Shown here in pieces: positions 1 through 6,916 of a stretch of 24,240 bases of DNA. The DNA lies in contig CBFDCR010000075.1 of the NCBI GenBank assembly GCA_965603365.1, positions 1-24,240 of the forward strand, in the 5' to 3' direction. This stretch comes from JAHELQ01 sp965603365. GTDB lineage: Bacteria > Acidobacteriota > Aminicenantia > UBA2199. How positions within the stretch are numbered: the stretch's first letter is position 1; each line of letters starts with the position of its first letter. The notes beneath the pieces are model-generated. The model was not told the origin of the DNA, did not search any database, and was given only the letters and a program-made list of their open reading frames with translations. A program made the translations under genes and the position numbers.

Positions 1-130
1 TTTTTTGTTTCTTTTTCACCGGAAGGATCAATATTTCCAATTCAGAAGCCTTTAATTCCTCTGGTAAATCAATGACCTCTGCCAACTTACCACCAGCAAT
101 AGTTTCTTTATAAGCTCTGTAAGCTTCCAT
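1..130 (-). CDS. Antitoxin-like small protein, N-terminal 43 residues (partial)
   Basis: The reverse strand reads from an ATG at 130 to the window edge with no stop, beginning MEAYRAYKETIAGGKLAEVI and continuing with a DLPEELK segment and a hydrophobic EILILPV strand. A clear Shine-Dalgarno GGAG lies six bases upstream of the ATG, and a near-consensus promoter sits at 188-216. The pattern of a short N-terminal strand, a Gly-Lys turn, an acidic IDLPEE stretch and an ILPV strand resembles the N-terminal half of small type II antitoxins (AbrB-like or similar). That similarity is by eye only. A toxin gene would be expected beyond position 1. The family call is tentative, but the presence of a gene is well supported. 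Confidence 0.6.
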   Translation of the reverse strand, partial: MEAYRAYKETIAGGKLAEVIDLPEELKASELEILILPVKKKQK

Positions 131-187
131 TTAAATCTCCTTGTTACTACATTACAATGATGTCCCAAATTCATCAATTTGTCAATC

Positions 188-216
188 ATTATGCATCATT
201 CATGCATGTATGTCAA
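188..216 (-). promoter_or_regulatory. Promoter of the antitoxin-like gene
   Basis: On the minus strand TTGACA (211-216) and CATAAT (188-193) are separated by 17 bases, giving a start near 181, about 50 bases before the ATG at 130. A second TTGACA at 180-185 lacks a good -10. This is a sequence match only. Confidence 0.6.
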
Positions 217-228
217 ATTTTTAGGACG

Positions 229-1581
229 CTAGCGGTTGGGTTGGTGTTTTTCGGCCCATTCGTCCTGGAGGCCGACGATACTCTTGAAGTGTTCATCCGC
301 TGTCATGTCTTCCCACTTGTGGAATTGGCTGAAGGTACTTCCCAGGGCTTCGGCAGTCGGGGCTTCTCGCCGGCGATAGGGCCCGGCAATACCGGCCAGC
401 CAACCCTCTTCGGCCGCCCAATGGGGCGGGTGGGTCTTAAAGCGAAACAGGTAGTAATCGAGTAGGCCGCCGGGCGGACCGGCATCTAAGGAGTACACCT
501 TCATCAGCTCTATCCCGTCGGGAACTCTGCCCAGTTCGGTGGGAAAGATTAACCAGTCCACCATTTCGCTCTCCGCCAGGGCCTCTTGATTGGCATATTG
601 GGGAGGAAACAGGTCGAGACGATTCAAGTTCTTTAGCTCTTCAAAGAGCCATTTCCGCATTTCCGCCGAAGCGGCTGTGGAGAGGAAGTGCTCTCCGGCT
701 ACCGGCTCTCCCATCCTGAGTAGAGAGAGGGCGGCAAAAAACTTCAACCTGGGGTCGGAGTAGTTTAATGCGTTTCGCAGCTCGTCCCGGCTGGATGAGC
801 CGCCGAAATAACCCAGCACGTCGAGCAGTAGGCCGGCCCCACCCCGCCATTCTTGATACGCTTCTGCCCACATCCAGTCGATGCCGGTGTCCCTCTGTAA
901 GGGCATCAGTTTTTCCCGGTATTTCCGGTAGGCCTTTAAGGCGCCTTTTACATAGGGCCTCATCCTGTCTGCCGACAGCAGACCCTTTTTAAAGTATTCC
1001 AGGCAGAGGACGTAGACACTCCACTCAAAGTTTGGGATGTCTGCGAAGGTGAGCAGCTCCGGGAAGATCAGGTCTGCATACCTGGGTTCCTGTTCCAGGG
1101 AGCCGGTGGCAAGATGGGGAATTTTACCTGCCGGCGCATAACTCCTTAAAAGCTTCATATAAGTCTCGATGGCAGCCCGCTCTTTCAGGGTGGATAGAAG
1201 CCTTAGACTCTCCACTCTCACGTCTGCCGCATAGAGGGAAAAATTCTTTTCAATAATGGGCGCATACTCGAGGTAGGGTTTCACTGCGGCCGCGCTCACC
1301 AGTTCGGCTGCACTGTTCTGGGACTCATATTTTTGCGGTGGAAATATGAGTGCCGCCGCCTCGAGAGCCTGTTTCCCTTCGGCAGGGGATAGGCCTTTGT
1401 TGGCATATTTCCGTAATTCGTCCAGCGCCCTGTATCTTGTCTTTTCCTGTTTGCTTTTCAGGTTTTCAATAATGCTTTTTAGGTGCTGCTTTGCCGGAGC
1501 ATCACCCTCTTTCCGGCCACAGGACGTAAACACCAGCAGTGTCGTTAAGAAAACAAAAAAAAGAAAATATTTTTTAGCCAT
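229..1581 (-). CDS. HEAT-repeat-like helical lipoprotein, function unknown
   Basis: This 450-aa protein starts with a Lys-rich, hydrophobic signal sequence ending in VFTSC (Cys21), so it is probably a lipoprotein; Phe at -3 is slightly off the classical lipobox. The mature part is almost all helical, with paired amphipathic helices of HEAT type. Examples are KTRYRALDELRKYA near residue 50, DVRVESLRLLSTLKER near 120, and DPRLKFFAALSLLRMGE near 275. The C-terminal third is rich in Trp, Pro and aromatic residues and does not look like a repeat. No catalytic motif was recognised. It is transcribed alone from a promoter at 1606-1634. A role as an envelope scaffold is an inference from the fold only. 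Confidence 0.8.
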   Translation of the reverse strand: MAKKYFLFFVFLTTLLVFTSCGRKEGDAPAKQHLKSIIENLKSKQEKTRYRALDELRKYANKGLSPAEGKQALEAAALIFPPQKYESQNSAAELVSAAAVKPYLEYAPIIEKNFSLYAADVRVESLRLLSTLKERAAIETYMKLLRSYAPAGKIPHLATGSLEQEPRYADLIFPELLTFADIPNFEWSVYVLCLEYFKKGLLSADRMRPYVKGALKAYRKYREKLMPLQRDTGIDWMWAEAYQEWRGGAGLLLDVLGYFGGSSSRDELRNALNYSDPRLKFFAALSLLRMGEPVAGEHFLSTAASAEMRKWLFEELKNLNRLDLFPPQYANQEALAESEMVDWLIFPTELGRVPDGIELMKVYSLDAGPPGGLLDYYLFRFKTHPPHWAAEEGWLAGIAGPYRRREAPTAEALGSTFSQFHKWEDMTADEHFKSIVGLQDEWAEKHQPNR

Positions 1582-1605
1582 TTTTTTACCGGAGTTGGTG
1601 ACTAT

Positions 1606-1634
1606 TTTATAGCACGGTAAAGGTAAAAAATCAA
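1606..1634 (-). promoter_or_regulatory. Promoter of the HEAT-like lipoprotein gene
   Basis: Minus-strand TTGATT (1629-1634) is followed after 17 bases by TATAAA (1606-1611). The predicted start is near 1599, which leaves an 18-base leader before the ATG at 1581. Confidence 0.5.
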
Positions 1635-1637
1635 GCT

Positions 1638-1665
1638 AACTGTCCCTTTTGGGGGACAGTTTTTT
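1638..1665 (+). terminator. Terminator-like hairpin with T-run, no gene upstream on its strand
   Basis: AACTGTCCC (1638-1646) and GGGACAGTT (1653-1661) form a perfect 9-bp stem with a 6-base loop, followed by a run of T. It has the form of an intrinsic terminator reading rightward, yet no rightward gene ends before it. It lies between two divergent genes, 56 bases before the LURP-one start. It may be an attenuator in that leader or the remnant of a mobile repeat. Confidence 0.5.
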
Positions 1666-1674
1666 AGGGAATCA

Positions 1675-1701
1675 CTGGAATGCGATTTGCTTCGATTCCA
1701 G
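1675..1701 (+). promoter_or_regulatory. Leader hairpin upstream of the LURP-one gene
   Basis: CTGGAAT (1675-1681) pairs with ATTCCAG (1695-1701). After a single bulged G the stem continues with CGA/TCG, so about 10 bp close a TTTGCT loop. The hairpin ends 10 bases before the AGGAGG ribosome site, a position where it could affect translation or mRNA stability. No known riboswitch was recognised. Confidence 0.4.
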
Positions 1702-1720
1702 GGTTAATCAGGAGGTTACA

Positions 1721-2326
1721 GTGAGACAAAAATTTTTTATTCCCGTTGCTTTTTTATTGGCAGTCATCCCTCTCTTGACAGGCAACTGCGTCACCACCCA
1801 CTATGTTGTCGATAAAACCACTCCCGGGGCCGAACCGGCCAGAACGTACACCATGAGTCAAAAGGTATTCAGCTTCGGCGACCGCTTCGTCATAAAAGAT
1901 GAGCACAAGACCCCCGTATTTTTCGTAAAAGGCAAGGTGATTTCACTGGGAGACCGGTTGAGGTTCCTGGATGCCGAAGGTAATGAATTGGCTTACATTA
2001 AAGAGAGAGTACCCAGTATCAAAAAAACCTACAAGATTTTCCGGGATGGGCGGCTGCTGGCCAGGGTAAAAAAGAGAATCACTTTAGTAAAAGATAAGTT
2101 TATCATAGACATTCCCGGGTCCACCGGTTACATTGTGACCGGCAATTTTGGCCGGCATCAATACACATTCAGCCGGGACGGCCGGGAAGTGGCCCTCGTA
2201 TCGAAAAAGTTCATTTCAGTGGGCGACAAATACCGGATCGAGATCGCGCCCGGGGAAGACGATGTGTTGATCCTTGCCGCCGTAACCATCATCGATATGG
2301 CCAGCCACGACGACCCTCACCTATAA
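1721..2326 (+). CDS. Exported LURP-one-related (Tubby-like fold) protein
   Basis: The chosen start is the GTG at 1721 because AGGAGG lies just upstream (1710-1715), giving a 201-aa protein. Residues 1-24 form a signal peptide (basic start, then a hydrophobic core) ending at LLTGNC. The Cys suggests a lipoprotein, although Asn at -1 is unusual. From about residue 43 the sequence repeats short beta hairpins of the form F-S-x-G-D-R/K-(F/Y) followed by I-D-G/A, for example FSFGDRFVI, ISLGDRLRF and ISVGDKYRI. This is the hallmark of the LURP-one-related/LOR family (Tubby C-terminal-like barrel). The family lacks a catalytic role; membrane or phospholipid binding is suggested for relatives. The gene converges with the next one, 18 bp away. 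Confidence 0.8.
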   Translation: MRQKFFIPVAFLLAVIPLLTGNCVTTHYVVDKTTPGAEPARTYTMSQKVFSFGDRFVIKDEHKTPVFFVKGKVISLGDRLRFLDAEGNELAYIKERVPSIKKTYKIFRDGRLLARVKKRITLVKDKFIIDIPGSTGYIVTGNFGRHQYTFSRDGREVALVSKKFISVGDKYRIEIAPGEDDVLILAAVTIIDMASHDDPHL

Positions 2327-2344
2327 ATGTGAAATTTCTTTTTT

Positions 2345-3142
2345 TTACCAGCAGAGGCCGCGATCCCAGGCGATCACGAAGTTGATGACAAAGTCCTGGC
2401 CGCTGGCCACCGGGTGGGCGGCATCCAGGGTCACATTTCTTAGCGAAGGGGTGGTGCCGCGAAAGCAGACATTGAGGGGCGGAGCAGTGGCCGGGTCGGA
2501 GTCCACCTTTTCCACCCGCAGGGTATAGTCGCCGGCCCGCAGAAAGGGGCCGCCAAATGCATAGTCGCTCTGGCCATTGCTGTCCAGCATCAGTTCCCGG
2601 GAGAGAAAGGTGCGGCCGCCGTGGATGAGCAGTACCCGGACTTTTCGGTCATGCAGCTTGCTGCCCTCGCTGCCGCCGTTGACATTGCCGCTGATTTTGT
2701 ATGAGGGGGCGGCAACACGGGGAATACATCTGAGGGTACAGGTGGCCCGGTTGGAGGTCAATCGATTGGGCTGCAGGATTTGTAATGTCGCCGAATAGCT
2801 GCCATTGCCGTTTAATTCCTTGCTGAATTTCACGATCTTACTGGCGGATCGTTTAAAATAGGTGGCTTTGGGAACCGTCATGAGACCGTCGCTGGTCATC
2901 CATTGGTAGACCACCTTGCCGACTCCCTTGGCCGAAATCCGGCCGGTAAACTCGAAGCTGTGGGGACAGTCGCCGCTGAAGCTTTCGGGATTTACCGAGG
3001 CCGAGACCTGGGTGACGACCACTTTACCGGGGGTCTTTATCTCCGCCGCTCCCGCCTCGCCTGCAGCCGGCAGGCAGAAAATGAGGCCCACAAAAATAAC
3101 TATCAACCATCGAAGTGATCCGTAAGAACCTTTTTTAAACAT
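2345..3142 (-). CDS. Secreted Ig-like beta-sandwich protein, unknown function
   Basis: This is a 265-aa protein with a signal peptide (residues 1-32, hydrophobic core WLIVIFVGLIFCLPAAGEAGA). Residues 40-135 resemble an Ig-like/PKD-type domain: a VTQVSASVNPESFSGDCP opening, then FEFTGRISAKGVGKVVYQWM and a closing strand with SATLQIL. Cys at CPHSF, and two more in CTLRC, may form a disulfide. The C-terminal half has a carbohydrate-binding or carboxypeptidase-regulatory-like look (ISGNVNGGSEG, FGGPFLRAGDYTLRVEK). It has a strong AGGAGG site and stands alone. Nothing indicates an enzymatic role. Confidence 0.75.
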   Translation of the reverse strand: MFKKGSYGSLRWLIVIFVGLIFCLPAAGEAGAAEIKTPGKVVVTQVSASVNPESFSGDCPHSFEFTGRISAKGVGKVVYQWMTSDGLMTVPKATYFKRSASKIVKFSKELNGNGSYSATLQILQPNRLTSNRATCTLRCIPRVAAPSYKISGNVNGGSEGSKLHDRKVRVLLIHGGRTFLSRELMLDSNGQSDYAFGGPFLRAGDYTLRVEKVDSDPATAPPLNVCFRGTTPSLRNVTLDAAHPVASGQDFVINFVIAWDRGLCW

Positions 3143-3283
3143 GTAATCCTCCTCATCGTTTTCTTAGACGCTCTGGATCAAGTTCTAATATGTTTAAATA
3201 AAAGCAAGCCACAATTATCTCATTCTAACCCCACAAATACAACTTTTCCCCCCCTCTTCCACTTTTGCCTATTTATTCGGCCT

Positions 3284-4567
3284 CTACTTCCGTTTGTAGA
3301 CGACCTGGCCGTTATGGATGGTGTATTCGACTACCCCTTGGCCTTCCCAACCGATGAAGGGGCAGTTGTTGGCTTTAGAGCGGAAATCGTTGTCGTCGAT
3401 CTTGAAGCGCTGGTTGAGATTCAGGATGGTCAGGTCGGCCGGCAGTCCGGGTTTGACCCGGCCCCGGTCCTTTAAGTTTAAAATCCGGGCCGGGTTGGTG
3501 GAGAACAGTTCCACCATGCGGTTGAGGCTGATTATTTTTTTTCGCACCAGGCAGTCATAGATCACCGAGAAAGAGCTCTCCATGCCGATGATGCCGAAGG
3601 GAGCGAACTCGAGCTCCTTGTCCTTTTCGTCCCGGGAGTGGGGGGCATGATCGGAGGCGATGCAGTCGATGGTGCCGTCCTGCAATCCCTTGATCAAGGC
3701 ATTTCTATCGCCTTCCGTACGCAGGGGCGGCTTCACCTTATAGACCGTACCGAAACTGGTGATCAACTCCTCGTTCAACAACAGGTGGTGGGGAGTAGCG
3801 TCCGCGGTCACCTTGACCTTTCTCTTCTTGGCATTGCGGATCAACTCCACCGAACCGGCGGTGGAGATATGGGTAAGATGCAACTGGGATTGGATGCGGT
3901 CCTGCAGCACGATGTCCCGGGCCACGATCACCTCTTCGGCGGCATTCAGGATGCCCCGCAGCCCGTACTTATAGGAGATGAATCCCTCGTTCACGAGCCC
4001 CTCACCGGAGATGGAATGGTCTTCGGGGTGTTCGATGATGGGAACACCCAGCATCCGGGTATATTCCAGGGCCTTGCGGATCAGGTCGGCACTCATCACG
4101 CAGTATCCGTCATCGGAGAAGCCTATGGCGCCGCCCTCCACCAGGTCGGCCATCTCGGTTATTCGCTCGCCCTCCAGGTTCCTGGAAATGGCCGCCACCG
4201 GGAAGACATTGGCAATGCCCACCTCTTTAGAGCGGGCGATGATGTACTCGGTCACCGACCGGTTGTCGTTGACCGGTTTGGTGTTGGGCATGCAGGCCAC
4301 CGACGTAAAACCGCCGTGTACGGCCGCCCGGATACCGCTCTCGATGGTCTCCTTGTTCTCGTAGCCCGGTTCCCTCAAATGTACATGCATGTCGATAAAG
4401 CCCGGGCTAATGACCAATCCGGCGGCATCGATGGTCTGGGCATCGGGGACATTCTTAATCCGGGCAGACATCTCTTTGACCCGCCCCCCTTCAATCAAGA
4501 TGTCGAAGGTGTCGTCGCTGCCGGAAGCGGGATCTATCAAATGGCCGTTTTTTATTAATAGCTTCAT
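3284..4567 (-). CDS. pyrC: Dihydroorotase
   Basis: Dihydroorotase closes N-carbamoyl-aspartate to dihydroorotate, the third step of de novo pyrimidine synthesis, in the cytosol. The 427-aa protein has the zinc-binding motif DMHVHLREPG near residue 60, GFTSVACMPNT near 90 (typical of the class I amidohydrolase type), later His ligands in EHPED and LTHIS, and ASDHAPH near 305 with the catalytic Asp. The length matches the multifunctional-type/Gram-positive PyrC family. An AAGGAG site lies seven bases before the ATG. It is the last gene of pyrR-pyrB-pyrC, 16 bp after pyrB. No clear terminator follows. Confidence 0.97.
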   Translation of the reverse strand: MKLLIKNGHLIDPASGSDDTFDILIEGGRVKEMSARIKNVPDAQTIDAAGLVISPGFIDMHVHLREPGYENKETIESGIRAAVHGGFTSVACMPNTKPVNDNRSVTEYIIARSKEVGIANVFPVAAISRNLEGERITEMADLVEGGAIGFSDDGYCVMSADLIRKALEYTRMLGVPIIEHPEDHSISGEGLVNEGFISYKYGLRGILNAAEEVIVARDIVLQDRIQSQLHLTHISTAGSVELIRNAKKRKVKVTADATPHHLLLNEELITSFGTVYKVKPPLRTEGDRNALIKGLQDGTIDCIASDHAPHSRDEKDKELEFAPFGIIGMESSFSVIYDCLVRKKIISLNRMVELFSTNPARILNLKDRGRVKPGLPADLTILNLNQRFKIDDNDFRSKANNCPFIGWEGQGVVEYTIHNGQVVYKRK

Positions 4568-4583
4568 CCTGAATCTCCTTGTC

Positions 4584-5516
4584 TTATCTCAGGGCGGGGA
4601 GCAGTAGATACAACACCGCCATTCTCACGGCAATGCCGTTGGTGACCTGTTCCAAAATCACCGATTTATCCGAATCCGCCAGGGAGGTCTCGATCTCCAC
4701 ATCGCGGTTCATGGGCCCCGGGTGCATCAATATGGCCGTGGGTTTGGCCAGCACAAATACCTCTCTATTGATCTCGAACAACTTCCGATACTCTCTGACG
4801 GAGGGAAAGTAATTCCTGGCCCCCCGCTCCTGCTGGACCCGCAGCATCATGACGATATCGGAATCTTTTACGCCTTTTTTCAGATCGTAATAGACTTTGG
4901 CCCCCAATTCCTCAAACTCCTTGGGCACCAGGGAGGGGGGACCGATTAGGGCGATTTCATTGCCCATCTTCTGGTGCAGCATGATGTTGGAACGGGCCAC
5001 CCGGGAATGCAGTATGTCGCCGATAATCGATATCTTCAACCCCCGCAGGGTCTTGAAATGCTGCTTGATGGTCAGGGCATCCAGCAGCGCCTGGGTGGGA
5101 TGCTCATGAAAACCGTCGCCGGCATTGACGATGGAGGATCTGGCAAAGGTGGTGAGGTATCTGGGGGCACCGGAGGCCGGATGCCGGATCACGATGATAT
5201 GGGGATTCATGGCTTCTAAGGTTAACACCGTATCCCTTAACGACTCCCCTTTTTTTAAGCTGGATACCGAGGCGTTGAAATTAATGAGGTCGGCACTCAG
5301 CCTTTTGGCCGCGATTTCAAAGGAGCTGCGGGTTCGGGTGGAGTCTTCAAAGAATAAGTTGACCACGGTTTTACCCTTCAGGGCCGGTACCTTTTTGACA
5401 TCCCGGGTAGAAATCTCCACAAAGGAGTCGGCGATCTCCAGGATTAATTCGATCTCCTCCACACTGAGATCCTCGATTCCCAACAGGTGACTCTGTCTAA
5501 ACTCTCTCTGCTTCAT
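4584..5516 (-). CDS. pyrB: Aspartate carbamoyltransferase catalytic subunit
   Basis: The enzyme joins carbamoyl phosphate and aspartate, the committed step of pyrimidine synthesis. It shows the carbamoyl-phosphate loop STRTRSSFE near residue 60, HPASGAPR, the substrate motif HPTQALLD near 130 and the aspartate-side HPGPMNRDVE near 260. The start was set at ATG 5516 (310 aa) because GTGAGG lies six bases upstream. A GTG at 5528 would instead overlap the pyrR stop and add four residues. No pyrI regulatory chain is next to it, so the enzyme probably works as an unregulated trimer or with pyrC, as in other pyrBC systems. Confidence 0.96.
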   Translation of the reverse strand: MKQREFRQSHLLGIEDLSVEEIELILEIADSFVEISTRDVKKVPALKGKTVVNLFFEDSTRTRSSFEIAAKRLSADLINFNASVSSLKKGESLRDTVLTLEAMNPHIIVIRHPASGAPRYLTTFARSSIVNAGDGFHEHPTQALLDALTIKQHFKTLRGLKISIIGDILHSRVARSNIMLHQKMGNEIALIGPPSLVPKEFEELGAKVYYDLKKGVKDSDIVMMLRVQQERGARNYFPSVREYRKLFEINREVFVLAKPTAILMHPGPMNRDVEIETSLADSDKSVILEQVTNGIAVRMAVLYLLLPALR

Positions 5517-5524
5517 CAAAAGCC

Positions 5525-6076
5525 TCACCGTGTTTCGGGTTCCATGATCAGAACCTGATCTTTTTCTTCGATCTCTTTGAGCATGACATTCACCCGCTCC
5601 CTTCTGGCGGTAGGCAGGTATTTGCCTTTAAAATCGGGACAGATGGGCAATTCCCGATGGCCCCTGTCGATGAAGACTGCCAGTTGAATGGTGGTGGGCC
5701 TTCCCAGTTCAAAAATCGAATCCATGGCCGCTCGAATCGTCCTGCCGGTAAACACCACATCGTCGATCAAGACGATATCCTTATCTTCCACCGGGAAATT
5801 GATCTCGGTTTTGCGAACCAGGGGCCGCCGCTCCTGTTTGTGCAGGTCATCGCGAAACAGAGTAATATCTAATATTCCCAGGGGCAGGTCGATGCCCTCC
5901 ATCTCTTTGATGAGATCCTGGATTCTCCTGGCCACAAACACGCCTTTGGTCTGGATGCCGATTAAAGCCAGGTTCCCGGTATCCCGGTTCCGTTCCAGAA
6001 TCTCCATGGCGACCCTGGAAAATGTTCGCTGCATTTTTTTTTCATCCATGACTTTCGCTTTGATTTTTTCCGCCAT
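5525..6076 (-). CDS. pyrR: PyrR bifunctional regulator / uracil phosphoribosyltransferase
   Basis: This 183-aa protein has the PRPP-binding signature VLIDDVVFTGRTIRAAMD near residue 105 and the PyrR-type sequences NLALIGIQTKGVFVARRI and LGILDITLFRDDL. In Firmicutes, PyrR binds pyr leader RNA in a UMP-dependent way and also has weak uracil phosphoribosyltransferase activity. Here it is the first gene of the pyr operon, with AAGGAG seven bases before the ATG. The leader is only about 40 bases, so there is no room for the classical anti-antiterminator/terminator. The mode of control must differ, or the protein may act mainly as an enzyme. Confidence 0.93.
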   Translation of the reverse strand: MAEKIKAKVMDEKKMQRTFSRVAMEILERNRDTGNLALIGIQTKGVFVARRIQDLIKEMEGIDLPLGILDITLFRDDLHKQERRPLVRKTEINFPVEDKDIVLIDDVVFTGRTIRAAMDSIFELGRPTTIQLAVFIDRGHRELPICPDFKGKYLPTARRERVNVMLKEIEEKDQVLIMEPETR

Positions 6077-6120
6077 GATTAATCTCCTTCATACCTTCAT
6101 ATCTCCTGACGACAATTGTG

Positions 6121-6149
6121 AAAATAGCATTTAATACCCCTTTTGTCAA
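6121..6149 (-). promoter_or_regulatory. pyr operon promoter
   Basis: Minus-strand TTGACA (6144-6149), a 17-base spacer and TATTTT (6121-6126) place the start near 6114, about 37 bases before the pyrR ATG. An 8-bp palindrome ACAATTGT overlaps the start region (6112-6119) and could be an operator. Confidence 0.65.
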
Positions 6150-6175
6150 CATACAAAAGGTGGCCGGTCCGGATT

Positions 6176-6703
6176 TTACAAATTTTTAAGGTTGTTTTTA
6201 TAAAGGGCTCCCAACTCTGTGAAAAAATCAATATAAGGGGGCTTTTTGAAATCCGGGTAGGTCCACTCCAGGGGCGTTACTTTCTTGCGCACGATTACGT
6301 ACTCCATATGGGCATAGATGCCCTTGGCCAGGGGCACCCGGTGAAAGTGATTTTTGGTGGTGGCAATAATCACATTGGCCGCGGACAGATAGCCGGGATC
6401 TATGTTGACGATTCTCCGGCCTTCGATGGAAGCGTCATCTTCAATGTAATTGGTCAACAGTTTAATATCCGGCAGTTCCTCGGGGGAAATCAACTTCTCG
6501 AAGGAGAGAAAGCCCCTGAAGAGCGGCGAATCCATCTCCTGACTGTAATAATCGGTGCAGTCGAAGGGGATTTCCGGGGATTCGAGGTCAATGGCAGAGA
6601 GGTGCTCCTGCAGCAGCCACTTCATGCGTTCGAGGTCGCTCTGCTGCCGGTAAATGACCCCGCAAAACAGCTTGACCGGTTGAAAGGGTTTCTCTTTTCC
6701 CAT
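6176..6703 (-). CDS. DUF4416 family protein
   Basis: The start is the ATG at 6703 (175 aa), beginning MGKEKPFQPVKLFCGVIY. A longer frame from upstream has no support, and a plausible AAGGTGG site precedes this ATG. The sequence carries the recognisable DUF4416 pattern: PVKLFCG at the N-terminus, IPFDCTDYYSQEM, FLSFEKLISPEELPDIKLL, NIDPGYLSAANVIIATTKN, HRVPLAKGIYAHMEY and a final EWTYPDFKK. The biochemical function of this family is not established; it is found in delta-proteobacteria, Aminicenantes-like and related anaerobe genomes. It has its own promoter at 6730-6758 and is probably monocistronic. Confidence 0.85.
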   Translation of the reverse strand: MGKEKPFQPVKLFCGVIYRQQSDLERMKWLLQEHLSAIDLESPEIPFDCTDYYSQEMDSPLFRGFLSFEKLISPEELPDIKLLTNYIEDDASIEGRRIVNIDPGYLSAANVIIATTKNHFHRVPLAKGIYAHMEYVIVRKKVTPLEWTYPDFKKPPYIDFFTELGALYKNNLKNL

Positions 6704-6729
6704 TTGTGTCAACCACCTTACAAAGAGAA

Positions 6730-6758
6730 ATTGTACCAGATTCCGCCCCCACACTCAA
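6730..6758 (-). promoter_or_regulatory. Promoter of the DUF4416 gene
   Basis: TTGAGT (6753-6758), 17 bases, TACAAT (6730-6735), all on the minus strand. The start would be near 6724, giving a leader of about 20 bases. Confidence 0.5.
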
Positions 6759-6916
6759 GCAATATCCCCCCGGAATCCAAAGATCATACAAAATTATGGT
6801 ATAGCCGTGTGTTCAGCGGGGATTTGCCTGGGTTATTGCATCCTACGTTAATGAATGTGCATCCTGCGCAAATGGATTGGCAGGCCGCGGCAGTGGCTCG
6901 TGCCTGAGTATTTAAT

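Noticed and set aside
3638..4558. A 306-codon open frame opposite pyrC
   Set aside because: It is antisense to a clear dihydroorotase with all motifs. Its length reflects codon bias of pyrC, and it has no ribosome site or recognisable domain.
6810..6880. Two GCATCCT(A/G)CG copies 22 bases apart between DUF4416 and the TPR gene
   Set aside because: Possibly a worn dispersed repeat, but the copies are only 10 bases long and no boundaries or terminal repeats are visible.
6143..6907. Plus-strand frame opposite DUF4416
   Set aside because: It runs antisense through DUF4416 and its promoter; no start signal and no family pattern.
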